Assembly (NCBI GenBank): GCA_035506575.1
Contig: DATJPD010000011.1
Coordinates: 1-64,000 of the forward strand
From: DATJPD01 sp035506575
Lineage (GTDB): Bacteria; Pseudomonadota; Alphaproteobacteria; CACIAM-22H2
DNA: 64,000 bases
Direction: 5' to 3'
Position numbers and translations under genes: made by a program. Positions 42,608-50,568 of the stretch are shown one piece after another. Below the pieces are notes generated by a model, which saw only the letters and a program-made list of their open reading frames with translations, made no database searches and was not told the DNA's origin. Each line of letters opens with the position of its first letter. Position 1 is the stretch's first letter.

Positions 42608-43864
42608 ATGCGCGGCTTGTTTTCGGCCCGCCGGCGTCTTGCCAAGCTTGAACAGAAGCATGCTGAGCTCGGGTCGTGGTTTGAGTCGGCCATGATGATG
42701 ATCGACGCAGCCCCTGTCGCGCTCCTGTGGTGTGATACAGAAAGAGAATTCGAGATCACCTTCGCCAACAGGGCCACCAAGCCCATCCTGGCATCGATCG
42801 CGAAATATCTGCCGTGCCCGCCGGACCAGGTGAGCGGCCGCAAGGTATTCGACGTTTTCGAGAAGATCAGGTCCGATCTGAAGGAGCGGCTTGCTCATCC
42901 GGACAAGCTGCCGTGGCATAGCCAGCTGACATTCGGCGAGGAGGTTCTCGACGTCGGCTTCGTTGCGATCTTCGACAAAAAGGGCCTGTATTGCGGCTGC
43001 ATGGCGGCCCTGGTGCCGCTTACGGAACGTATGCGGACGGCAGGGCGCTTCGAAACCGACGTCAAGACGTCGGTCGATCGCCTGCTGGGAGCGCTGGACA
43101 CGACGCAACGGCGCCTTCAGGAGATGAGCGGTGCCGCCAAGGAGGCTCAATCGAAAAGCCTGCTCGTCGCCGGCGCCGCGGAGAAGGCCGCATCGAACGT
43201 GCAGAGTGCCGCATCGTCCACCGAGCAGCTCACGCGCATCACGCAGCAGATCGGCGACCAGATGGCCCGCTGTGGCGAACTGGCCGGCGGCGCGGTTATG
43301 CGAACCGGCATGACCTCGGAAAAAGCGGCGACCCTCAGCGAGGCGAGCCGGCGGATCGGCGAAGTGGTCAATGTCATCGCCAGCATAGCCGGGCAGACCA
43401 ACCTGCTTGCCCTCAACGCGACGATCGAAGCGGCTCGCGCGGGTGCTGCCGGCAAAGGCTTCGCCGTGGTCGCGTCGGAGGTCAAAGCGCTCGCCCAGCA
43501 GACAGCGAAAGCGACCGACGACGTGGCGAGCGAAATCAACCAGATCCAGCGGGCTGTCGACGATGTGGTTGGTGCCATTCGAGCGGTGGCCGAAACCATC
43601 GGCTCCATGAACGAGATCTTCTCGTCGGTAACGGGAGGGGTTCGCGACCAGGAGGCTTCCGCGGCCGAGATTACCCGCAGCGTTCAGCAGGCCTCGAGCG
43701 GGACGCGCGAAGTCTCATCGAACATTACCGGGGTGACGAATACGGGCAACCAGGTGGGGGCGGTGGCCGAGGCGGTCATGGCGGCAATGGCGGAGCTCTC
43801 CGCGACCAGCCGCGGGCTTGGCGAGAAGACGGAGGCATTCCTTGAACATGTCCGGGCCGTGTAG
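42608..43864 (+). CDS. Soluble methyl-accepting chemotaxis protein with PAS-like domain
   Basis: A 418-residue cytoplasmic receptor with no membrane segment. Residues ~15-140 look like a PAS-type sensor (FESAMMMIDAAPVALLWCD, FEITFANRATKP, DVGFVAIFDKKGLYCG). The signalling domain has the conserved hairpin tip IAGQTNLLALNATIEAARAG, followed by GFAVVASEVKALAQQT (about residues 258-300). It binds CheA/CheW in other bacteria. The ATG at 42608 follows CGGGAGGATTC. It lies between the regulator genes and the quinoprotein relay genes, convergent with the metallo-hydrolase (9 bp apart). The single Cys residues in the PAS part (LWCD, YCGC) could hint at redox or ligand sensing, but this is a guess. Confidence 0.9.
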   Translation: MRGLFSARRRLAKLEQKHAELGSWFESAMMMIDAAPVALLWCDTEREFEITFANRATKPILASIAKYLPCPPDQVSGRKVFDVFEKIRSDLKERLAHPDKLPWHSQLTFGEEVLDVGFVAIFDKKGLYCGCMAALVPLTERMRTAGRFETDVKTSVDRLLGALDTTQRRLQEMSGAAKEAQSKSLLVAGAAEKAASNVQSAASSTEQLTRITQQIGDQMARCGELAGGAVMRTGMTSEKAATLSEASRRIGEVVNVIASIAGQTNLLALNATIEAARAGAAGKGFAVVASEVKALAQQTAKATDDVASEINQIQRAVDDVVGAIRAVAETIGSMNEIFSSVTGGVRDQEASAAEITRSVQQASSGTREVSSNITGVTNTGNQVGAVAEAVMAAMAELSATSRGLGEKTEAFLEHVRAV

Positions 43865-43873
43865 GCGCGCGGC

Positions 43874-44833
43874 CTAGTCCCACTCGAGCTCGTGAAACGC
43901 GGCCGTGACGTTGCGCGCGTTGTAGTCGTCGAACAGCTTCCAGCGCGGCCGCTCACCCTGACCGACCGATGCGATGGCCTGTTCCATGGTGCCGCCCTGG
44001 CGTTGCAGGTGCCGGATCTCGTCGCGAAGCAGCGTGAGATATCGCTCCTGCGCATCCAGGGCGCCGGGCCAGTCGGCGATACGCGGGCCATGACCGGGAA
44101 CCACGCGGGCGGCCTTGATCCGCCGCAGTTCGTCCATGACCGCAAGCCAACCCAGAAGACTGCCGTCGAGGGCCGGCACGCGCTCCATGAACAGGAGGTC
44201 GCCCGCCCATAACGTCCTGGTCTGAGTATCGAAAAGGCTGAGATCGTTGTCGGTATGGGCGGCGTTGTGCGCCGTGACGCGGACCACGCGCCGGCCGAGA
44301 TCGATCTCGGTTTCGCCTGATACCACCTGCGTCGGCTGAACGGCGACCGATCCCTCCGCGAGGTCGCCCAGTTCCTGCGCGAGGCGCCGTCGATAGTACT
44401 CTTGGCGTACCGAGAGGGCGGCCGGGAGGTTCCGGTGACCCAGAACGACCGGCTGATCCGGCAGGAACGCCGCGGCCCCGAAGATATGGTCCGGGTGCAT
44501 GTGCGTCTGAACAAGATGGGTAACGGGCAGGCGGGTCAGGCGGTGGATCGCTTCGCGCAGCCTTCGGCCCCACAGGAAACAGCCTCCGGAGTCCACCACG
44601 CACACGCCACGGGTGCCGATGATCACGCCGATATTGGCGATGGCGCCGGCATTGGACCGCGCCACCAGCTCGTGCACGCCCTGCGATACGAACAGTCCGG
44701 GCGCCACCTGGACCAGCGGCAGCGGCCGGTCGCGCAAGGCTTCCGCATGCGCCCGGACCACGTGAAGGCTGCAACACAGCGCGGCGATACCGCCGCACAG
44801 CCCCCGTCGAGTCACATGTTGGTTTGCGTTCAC
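43874..44833 (-). CDS. Quinoprotein relay system zinc metallo-hydrolase (SoxH-like MBL fold)
   Basis: A 319-residue exported metallo-beta-lactamase-fold protein. The start is a GTG at 44833. A signal-like stretch (GLCGGIAALCCSLHVV) opens it. Metal ligands are His111-x-His113-x-Asp115-His116 (HMHPDH), then His in AHNAAHTDND, Asp in WAGDLLFM and His in VPGHGPRI. This family is found only with PQQ dehydrogenase gene sets and a SoxYZ-like carrier; it is thought to act on a thiol- or sulfur-linked intermediate in the periplasm, but the reaction is unknown. It is divergent from the carrier gene (117 bp apart), which confirms the pairing. Cysteines in the signal region may not be in the mature protein. 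Confidence 0.82.
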   Translation of the reverse strand: MNANQHVTRRGLCGGIAALCCSLHVVRAHAEALRDRPLPLVQVAPGLFVSQGVHELVARSNAGAIANIGVIIGTRGVCVVDSGGCFLWGRRLREAIHRLTRLPVTHLVQTHMHPDHIFGAAAFLPDQPVVLGHRNLPAALSVRQEYYRRRLAQELGDLAEGSVAVQPTQVVSGETEIDLGRRVVRVTAHNAAHTDNDLSLFDTQTRTLWAGDLLFMERVPALDGSLLGWLAVMDELRRIKAARVVPGHGPRIADWPGALDAQERYLTLLRDEIRHLQRQGGTMEQAIASVGQGERPRWKLFDDYNARNVTAAFHELEWD

Positions 44834-44849
44834 GGCTCAGCTACCGCAA

Positions 44850-44878
44850 TTGACACCTACGGACGACGAGCTTACGTA
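44850..44878 (+). promoter_or_regulatory. Possible promoter of the SoxYZ-like carrier gene
   Basis: TTGACA at 44850-44855 is a perfect -35 box. After a 17-bp spacer comes TACGTA at 44873-44878, a poor -10 box. It lies 72 bp before the carrier start in the divergent gap. The -10 mismatch keeps this tentative. Confidence 0.3.
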
Positions 44879-44950
44879 TTTGTCGGCAAGCAGACGACCG
44901 ATTTTCGCCGTCGACGCGTGGTTGCGGGGAATTGCGGTCGGGAGGACACG

Positions 44951-45772
44951 ATGACGCGCATCTCGGCGATCGTCTCGTTGTTATGGATCGGCGCGGCGGT
45001 TGCCGCCGCGACACCTGCGACAGCGCAACAAGTGGATGAAGCGGCGCGTCAGGCGCGCTGGGCGGATCTGCGCCATGCGATCTTCGGCGATCGCGCGGTG
45101 AAGGACGGGACCGCCTGGGTCCACATCGAAGCAGCGGACCGGGCCGAAGACGCCGCCATTGTCCCGATCACCATCTCGATCGACCCCTCGATGCGCAAAG
45201 AGGTGAGGGCGCTCTACTTCGTGATCGACGACAACCCATCACCGCTGGCGGCAACCTTCCATTTCGCGGCACTTGCCGAGCCGAGCGCGATCGCCACGCG
45301 TGTGCGCATCGACGACTACACCTATATGCACGCGGTGGCCGAGCTTGCCGACGGCACGCTCTTCGCGACGCAGCGCTTCATCAAGGCGGCGGGCGGATGC
45401 TCGGCGCCCGCCGGGAGCAATCTCGAAGCGGCCTTGCAGCGACTCGGCAAGATGAAGATGTCGTTCCAGGGCACGCCGCATCTCGGCCAGCCTGCGACCG
45501 CCCAGCTGCTCATCAGCCATCCCAACAATTCCGGCCTGCAGATGGATCAGCTGACGCGCAACTACGTGCCGGCCGATTTCGTGCAGAAGATCGCGGTCAG
45601 CTACGGCAACGAGCCTGTCCTGACCGTCGATTCCGATATCGCGCTGAGCGAAGATCCGAGCATCCGGTTCGCATTCGTGCCCGAGAAGCCGGGCGACCTT
45701 CGGGTCGAGGTCGAGGACAGCCATCAGCGGCATTTCAGCGGCCGTTGGCCGCTGCCGTTCGCGACCGAGTAA
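44951..45772 (+). CDS. Quinoprotein dehydrogenase-associated SoxYZ-like carrier
   Basis: A 273-residue exported protein. The ATG at 44951 follows GGGAGGACACG; the long open frame upstream is not coding. The signal ends near ATAQQV. The first half (AWVHIEAADRAEDAAIVPITISIDP) is SoxY-like and ends in GGC at residues 148-150, so Cys150 is the likely carrier cysteine, here followed by SAPAG. The second half (MSFQGTPHLGQPATAQLLISHP) is SoxZ-like. In the Sox system the SoxY cysteine carries sulfur intermediates; what this fused, quinoprotein-linked form carries is not known. It pairs with the metallo-hydrolase next door. It is the only other Cys-bearing relay candidate. Confidence 0.85.
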   Translation: MTRISAIVSLLWIGAAVAAATPATAQQVDEAARQARWADLRHAIFGDRAVKDGTAWVHIEAADRAEDAAIVPITISIDPSMRKEVRALYFVIDDNPSPLAATFHFAALAEPSAIATRVRIDDYTYMHAVAELADGTLFATQRFIKAAGGCSAPAGSNLEAALQRLGKMKMSFQGTPHLGQPATAQLLISHPNNSGLQMDQLTRNYVPADFVQKIAVSYGNEPVLTVDSDIALSEDPSIRFAFVPEKPGDLRVEVEDSHQRHFSGRWPLPFATE

Positions 45773-45781
45773 TCGCCCGGC

Positions 45782-46201
45782 CTATTTGAAGCACTGGATA
45801 TTGGCTTCCGCCTGCGCCTGATGCAGGTTCTGGATCAAGGCCTGCATCTGCGGCGTGTGCGCGAATATGCTCATGCGCGGACCGCCCTCGACCTGCAGAT
45901 TGAGCGCGGTCTTGGCCTCTTCGTAATCGTTGTACGGCATCGCCCCGGCGATCGTGTCGATCGCGCAGGAGCATTTCATCAGCGCTTCCTGCGTGTTGCC
46001 GTTGGCGGCCATGCAGCCGATCACGTAATCGGCCCGGTCGGCTGTCGGGTAGTCGTTGGTGGCGGCCGCGGGCTTGGCCGGTGCGCGGTTCGTCGTCGGA
46101 TCGTTGGTGGTGGTGGCCGGTTCCGCCCGCGCCGCCAGCAGGACGACGACGATGGCGCCGATTGCCGCCACGAGCTGTTTAGAGCGCTTGTTCGCCTTCA
46201 T
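45782..46201 (-). CDS. Small exported protein with CxC motif, unknown function
   Basis: A 139-residue protein with a hydrophobic N-terminal segment (VAAIGAIVVVLLAARA), a Pro/Ala/Thr/Asn-rich linker, and a C-terminal domain of ~85 residues. That domain has cysteines in VIGCMAANGNTQEALMKCSC-type spacing (one Cys, then a CSC pair) and a final QCFK. The pattern suggests a small disulfide-held helical domain in the periplasm. Its start overlaps the 3' end of the next upstream gene by 23 bp. It is convergent with the SoxYZ-like carrier (9 bp apart), so it belongs to the same relay locus. I do not recognise a characterised family. Confidence 0.65.
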   Translation of the reverse strand: MKANKRSKQLVAAIGAIVVVLLAARAEPATTTNDPTTNRAPAKPAAATNDYPTADRADYVIGCMAANGNTQEALMKCSCAIDTIAGAMPYNDYEEAKTALNLQVEGGPRMSIFAHTPQMQALIQNLHQAQAEANIQCFK

Positions 46202-46859
46202 AGGTCATCGCCTCCTCGTACACGCCGCCGGCGCCGTTGCTGACGGCAGGCACCGTTGTGGCGATGCGATAGATCGTCCCGGGCACGCCGTCGCACAGCG
46301 TGAAGCGATAGGATTTCTCCCGGAACGCGGACTGCGCGAAGTGGGGATCGTCGCGGAACGGCGCGATGACGATCTCGCGGCCGGCGCAGGTTTTCCCGTC
46401 GACCGTGATGGCGATCGAATGCATCTCGGCATTAAGGAAGGCGTTGCGGATGCGGTTCCGGAAATAGCCGGATGCGCCGCCCGTCGCCTGCTGCATCTCG
46501 GTCGCATCGTGTTCTAGGAAATACATCAGCAGCGGGTTGCCGTTGAAGCCGATGGCCGGCGGAAATTTCATCTGGTGCGTGCCGCTGAGAAACTGGACCC
46601 AAACATCCTTTCGCCCATCGGGATGCACGTCGCGGATGTCTTCCGTGACCTTGTCCGTGAAGTCGCCGGCACCGCCTTGATGGGTGAAGACGTATTCGAG
46701 CCGGACTGGCCGGGTGATGTCTTTCAGGTGGTTGCTCTCGAACAGCACCACCTGCGCTTGGGTGAGGGACGGCGCATCGTCCGCTGCCATCGCGTGCGCA
46801 AGCGGCGCCAACATCCACGCTACGCCTAAAGTAGTACCGATCAGTGCGTGTCGCATCAT
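46179..46859 (-). CDS. Exported protein of quinoprotein locus, unknown function
   Basis: A 226-residue exported protein. Two adjacent ATGs (46859 and 46856) follow GGGAGGATCGCG; the signal ends near AMAADD. The mature part has a mixed strand/helix look (VRLEYVFTHQGGAGDFTDKV, DVWVQFLSGTHQMKFPPAIGFNGNPLL) and two Cys (KTCAGRE, TLCDGV). I recall similar proteins beside PQQ-linked methanol genes, but none has a proven function. It is translated together with the small CxC protein. Its 5' end is divergent from folB. Confidence 0.6.
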   Translation of the reverse strand: MMRHALIGTTLGVAWMLAPLAHAMAADDAPSLTQAQVVLFESNHLKDITRPVRLEYVFTHQGGAGDFTDKVTEDIRDVHPDGRKDVWVQFLSGTHQMKFPPAIGFNGNPLLMYFLEHDATEMQQATGGASGYFRNRIRNAFLNAEMHSIAITVDGKTCAGREIVIAPFRDDPHFAQSAFREKSYRFTLCDGVPGTIYRIATTVPAVSNGAGGVYEEAMTYEGEQAL

Positions 46860-46995
46860 GATCGCGATCCTCCCTTGACCCATCAGCATATGACATCTGG
46901 CGCCGGGTTGCATCGCTCGAAGGTGTTAGATCACCGAGCGCGAAACCGGCGCAGCTCTCGTTGCAATCGATTCTGCCATCGGGCATCGTTTCGCC

Positions 46996-47439
46996 ATGAG
47001 CACCGCGGAGTGGATGCTGGCCGACGCGCTCGGCATGGAGCGTCGAGTGGCAGAGGCGAAGCCATCGCTGTACCGCATCTGTGTCCGCGATCTGGTGCTG
47101 CAGTGCCCCATCGGCGTCCACGACTACGAGAAGCAGGCGCCGCAGCGCGTACGGATCAATGCCGAGCTGCTGGTGGAAGGGCGTGTCGGGCGGGACGAGT
47201 TTCGCCAGGTCCTGAATTACGAAACGATCGTCGATGGTATTCGTGCACTGGCGCAGGGCCGGCATACGAACCTGGTGGAGACGCTGGCCGATCGCATTCT
47301 CGATCTTTGTTTCGCCGATCCCCGTGTCCGGGAAACCGAAGTGAGGGTGGAAAAGCTCGACGTTTATCCCGAAGCCGAGAGCATCGGCATCGTGATGAAA
47401 CGGCGCCGGAATTCGGCGGCGGCATCCGGCGAGGAATGA
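46996..47439 (+). CDS. folB: Dihydroneopterin aldolase family protein (FolB-like)
   Basis: A 147-residue cytoplasmic enzyme. The core from residue ~25 (YRICVRDLVLQCPIGVHDYEK) and NYETIVDGIRALAQG, TNLVETLADRILDLC, and VRVEKLDVYPEAE match dihydroneopterin aldolase and its epimerase relatives. It should release glycolaldehyde from dihydroneopterin to give the hydroxymethylpterin needed for folate or, here, for H4MPT. The extra ~22 N-terminal residues are not usual. The ATG at 46996 opens a coupled run with the kinase gene (ATGA overlap), the reductase, the DHPS-like and DUF447 genes. Placement in a methanopterin cluster suggests an H4MPT-specific copy. Confidence 0.88.
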   Translation: MSTAEWMLADALGMERRVAEAKPSLYRICVRDLVLQCPIGVHDYEKQAPQRVRINAELLVEGRVGRDEFRQVLNYETIVDGIRALAQGRHTNLVETLADRILDLCFADPRVRETEVRVEKLDVYPEAESIGIVMKRRRNSAAASGEE

Positions 47440-48020
47440 CGATCGTCGTCAAGCTGGGCGGCAGCCTGGCGAAAGCCGGAGCGCTGCGCTCCTGGCTCAG
47501 GGTGGTTCAGGAATACGGTGCCGGACGGTGCGTGGTCGTACCGGGAGGCGGCGTATTTGCCGATGCGGTGCGGTCCGCACAGCAGCGCGTGGGGTTCTCA
47601 GATCGTGCGGCGCACGTCATGGCGCTCCTGGCCATGGAGCAATATGCCGCACTCCTCGCGGATTTCGAGCCGGCGCTGCGATCCTGCGCAACGGTCGAGG
47701 AGATCGGCAGGGCGTTGGCCGGCGGGCAGGCCGCCCTTTGGCTGCCGCACGGGATGGTCGCATCGGAGCCGGGCATTGCGGCGAGCTGGACAGTGACCTC
47801 GGACAGCCTTGCGGCCTGGCTCGCGGGACGGATCCGCGCACGCCATCTTGTCCTCGTCAAATCGGCCGCGGCGCCGCCGCCTCTGTCGCCCACGGCCCTG
47901 GCAAACAGCGGGCTGGTGGATGCGGCGTTTCCCGGTCATGTCGCGGCTGCCGGCTGCACGCTCGGCTATTGCGGTCCGGGCGAGCAGGGGCGGCTCGCTG
48001 AGGCCCTTCGCCTGGGGTAG
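47436..48020 (+). CDS. Amino-acid-kinase-fold protein, MfnE-like
   Basis: A 194-residue kinase of the aspartokinase/uridylate kinase fold. VVKLGGSLAKAG opens it and VVVPGGGVFADAV gives the second glycine loop; VTSDSLAAWLAG and LVLVKSAAA are further fold landmarks. In archaeal methanofuran synthesis the kinase MfnE of this fold phosphorylates aminomethyl-furanmethanol phosphate. With mfnB in the same cluster, that reaction is the best guess for the bacterial methylofuran pathway, but the assignment is by family and context. The ATG overlaps the folB stop; the longer open frame before it is not used. Confidence 0.75.
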   Translation: MTIVVKLGGSLAKAGALRSWLRVVQEYGAGRCVVVPGGGVFADAVRSAQQRVGFSDRAAHVMALLAMEQYAALLADFEPALRSCATVEEIGRALAGGQAALWLPHGMVASEPGIAASWTVTSDSLAAWLAGRIRARHLVLVKSAAAPPPLSPTALANSGLVDAAFPGHVAAAGCTLGYCGPGEQGRLAEALRLG

Positions 48021-48029
48021 CATCGGCGC

Positions 48030-48599
48030 ATGGCAAAGCGGAGATCATCCGGGCTTGCGCCGCGCCTCGCTTGGGCCCTGACCGGGTCCGGCCATTTCTT
48101 CACCGAATGTCTCGAGTTCATGTCGAAGCTCGAGGACTTCGACCTCTTCGTCAGCCGCGCCGCCGCCGAGGTCGTGCGGATGTACAAATCCGAGATGAAG
48201 TCGCTGCCCGCGAGCGTGCGCATCTTCAAGGACACGACCGCCTCGTCGGCACCCGTGGGCCTGTTCTACGAGGGCGTCTATCACACCCTCGTCGTGGCGC
48301 CGGCCACATCCAACACGGTCGCCAAATGCGTGGCCGGCATCTCCGACACGCTCGCCACCAACGTGTTCGCGCAGGCCGGCAAGTGCCGCGTCCCGAGCAT
48401 CGTGTTCGCGTGCGACACCGCGCCCGAGCTCGAGACCATGGCGCCGGGCGGCATCGTCAAGGTCTTCCCGCGGCGGATCGACCTGGAGAACGTGGCGCGG
48501 CTGAAAACCTTCGATGACACCGAGGTCGTCGAATCGATGGCGGACCTCCGGACGAGTGTGGAGCGGCGGCTCTCATGCCTGGTCACACCCTCTTCCTGA
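48030..48599 (+). CDS. dmrB: Archaeal-type dihydromethanopterin reductase, flavoprotein (DmrB-like)
   Basis: A 189-residue flavoprotein of the HFCD/Dfp-like fold. The opening LAWALTGSGHFFTECLEF, the SSAPVGLFYEGVYHTLVVAPATSNTVAKCVAGISDTLATNVFAQAGK region (given here as one span, residues ~70-115) and PSIVFACDTAP match DmrB, which reduces dihydromethanopterin to H4MPT in some proteobacteria. Methylobacterium uses the unrelated DmrA instead. It starts 9 bp after the kinase gene and overlaps the DHPS-like gene by 25 bp. Confidence 0.8.
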   Translation: MAKRRSSGLAPRLAWALTGSGHFFTECLEFMSKLEDFDLFVSRAAAEVVRMYKSEMKSLPASVRIFKDTTASSAPVGLFYEGVYHTLVVAPATSNTVAKCVAGISDTLATNVFAQAGKCRVPSIVFACDTAPELETMAPGGIVKVFPRRIDLENVARLKTFDDTEVVESMADLRTSVERRLSCLVTPSS

Positions 48600-49984
48600 C
48601 CGGCCATCTCGCCGAGCCGCGGCTGCGCGTGGTGCTCGGCGCGCTCGAGGGGATGGATTTCACCTGGAGCGTGCACGACATTGGCGTGCAGGTCGCCGCG
48701 TTGATGACGGCCGATATCATCCGCAGCCGTCTCCCCACGGATGCGATGGGCGCCGACCGCGTCGTCGTCCCCGGCTATTGCCAAGGAGACCTCGACGCGC
48801 TCAGACAGACCTTCGGAATCGCGTTCGAGCGCGGTCCGGCCGACCTGCACGATCTGCCGGGCTATTTCGGGCGCGCGGGCAAGTCGATCGATCTCGCGCA
48901 GCATGACGTGCGGATCTTCGCCGAGATCGTCGACGCGCCGAAGCTGGGCGTTGAGAGCATTCTGGACCGCGCGCGTCGCTTCGCCGCCGACGGCGCCGAT
49001 GTCATCGACCTCGGCTGTCTGCCGGCGACGCCATTCCCGCATCTCGAAGACGCGGTCGCGGCACTGAAGGGGAGCGGCCTCGCGGTCAGCGTCGATTCCG
49101 CTGATACCGAGGAATTGCGGCGCGGCGGAAGGGCGGGGGCCGATTTCATACTGAGCCTGAACGAATCGAGCACCGGGCTTGCCGAGGAGATAGGGGCGGT
49201 CCCGATCCTGGTTCCGACGCCGGCCGGCGATCTCGACTCGCTGATTCGCGCCGCCGAACGGCTGGAGCGCCTCGGCAGGCCCTTCATCGTGGACTCGATC
49301 CTCGACCCCATTCCCTTCGGCTTTACCGGATCGATCCTGCGCTACGCCGAGCTGCGGCGCCGGATGCCGGGGGTGCGCATCATGATGGGGATTGGCAATC
49401 TGACCGAGCTTACGGATGCGGACACGACCGGGGTGAACGCGGTCCTGTTCGGCATGATCGCAGAGCTGGGGATCACGGACGTGCTCGCCGTGCAGGTCAG
49501 TCCGCATTGCCGCACCGCTATCCGCGAAGCCGACCGGGCGCGCCGGATCATGCATGCGGCGAAGACGCTCCAGCGTCTGCCGGTCGGTATCGACGAGAGC
49601 CTCATGGCCCTGCGCGCGCGGCGCCCGTTCGCAGCTGGCGCCGGCGAGATCGCCGACACGGCGGCGCGCATCCGTGACGGCAATTTTCGCATCGAGATCG
49701 CGGCCGACGGCATTCACGTCTACAATCGCGACCTCCACCGGGTTGCCCGGACGGCGATGGAGATTTACCCGGCGCTGGGAGTCGAAAGCAACGGTGCCCA
49801 CGCCTTCTACCTGGGTGTCGAGCTGGCGCGCGCCGAGATCGCCTGGCAGCTGGGCAAGCGGTACGTGCAGGATGAGTCCCTGGCCTGGGGATGTGTGGCC
49901 GATGCCCCGCCGGAGCCGTCGTCGCATCGCACGCCGGGTCCGACTCTCGAGGCCCGGCGTAAGCGGCGCCGGGTGCGGTCCTGA
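48575..49984 (+). CDS. Dihydropteroate synthase-like protein of H4MPT cluster
   Basis: A 469-residue protein. The middle (residues ~125-390) is a TIM barrel like dihydropteroate synthase: DGADVIDLGCLPATPFPHLEDA, AVSVDSADTEEL, GADFILSLNES, and PFIVDSILDPIPFGF. The first ~125 residues (LFLTGHLAEPRLRVVLGALEG) are a separate alpha/beta domain and the end is Arg-rich. It belongs to the group found with archaeal-type methanopterin genes; the exact reaction is unproven, but joining the pterin to its aryl part or a related transfer is plausible. Overlaps upstream (25 bp) and downstream (TGATG) show translational coupling. Confidence 0.82.
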   Translation: MPGHTLFLTGHLAEPRLRVVLGALEGMDFTWSVHDIGVQVAALMTADIIRSRLPTDAMGADRVVVPGYCQGDLDALRQTFGIAFERGPADLHDLPGYFGRAGKSIDLAQHDVRIFAEIVDAPKLGVESILDRARRFAADGADVIDLGCLPATPFPHLEDAVAALKGSGLAVSVDSADTEELRRGGRAGADFILSLNESSTGLAEEIGAVPILVPTPAGDLDSLIRAAERLERLGRPFIVDSILDPIPFGFTGSILRYAELRRRMPGVRIMMGIGNLTELTDADTTGVNAVLFGMIAELGITDVLAVQVSPHCRTAIREADRARRIMHAAKTLQRLPVGIDESLMALRARRPFAAGAGEIADTAARIRDGNFRIEIAADGIHVYNRDLHRVARTAMEIYPALGVESNGAHAFYLGVELARAEIAWQLGKRYVQDESLAWGCVADAPPEPSSHRTPGPTLEARRKRRRVRS

Positions 49985-50568
49985 TGCCGATGATCATCGA
50001 AAGCATCATCACCACCACGGACCCCGGAGGCGCGCCGCACATCGCGCCCATGGGCGTGATCATGGAGAACGGAAGCCCCGTTCTGGCGCCGTTCCGGCCC
50101 TCGCACACGCTCGACAACCTCGCGCGCAGCGGCTGCGCCGTGATCAATCACACCGATGACGTCCGCATCTTCGCGGGCTGTCTCACCGGACGATCCGACT
50201 GGCCGGTACGTCCCGCCGAGAAGATCCCCGGCGTCGTGCTCGAAGCAGCACTCAGCCACCAGGAGCTCACGGTCGATCGCGTCACCGACGATGCCGTGCG
50301 GCCGCGATTCGACGGCCGGATCGTGCACACGGCGGCGTACCGGCCGTTCCTCGGCTTCAATCGCGCCCAGGCGGCGGTCATCGAGGCGGCCATCCTGGTG
50401 AGCCGGCTGCACATGCTGCCGTGGGACAAGATCGAACGCGACATGGCCTATCTCGAGATCGCAGTCGGCAAGACCGCCGGGCCGCGCGAACAGGAGGCCT
50501 GGAGCTGGCTCACCGCCCATATCGCCGAATATCAGCGGCGCGCCGCATCGGGGAAGGGGGCCGGATGA
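49984..50568 (+). CDS. DUF447 protein of H4MPT cluster
   Basis: A 194-residue protein of the DUF447 group, conserved in methanogens and in bacteria with the H4MPT pathway. Recognisable features are ESIITTTDPGGAPHIAPMGV at the start, FRPSHTLDNLARSGCAVINHTDDVRIFAGCLTG (residues ~36-70), and FLGFNRAQAAVIEAAILVSRLHMLP. The fold is probably an FMN-binding split barrel. In Methylobacterium its counterpart is needed for growth on C1 compounds, but the step is not assigned. Coupled to the gene before (TGATG) and to mfnB (ATGA). Confidence 0.82.
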   Translation: MPMIIESIITTTDPGGAPHIAPMGVIMENGSPVLAPFRPSHTLDNLARSGCAVINHTDDVRIFAGCLTGRSDWPVRPAEKIPGVVLEAALSHQELTVDRVTDDAVRPRFDGRIVHTAAYRPFLGFNRAQAAVIEAAILVSRLHMLPWDKIERDMAYLEIAVGKTAGPREQEAWSWLTAHIAEYQRRAASGKGAG

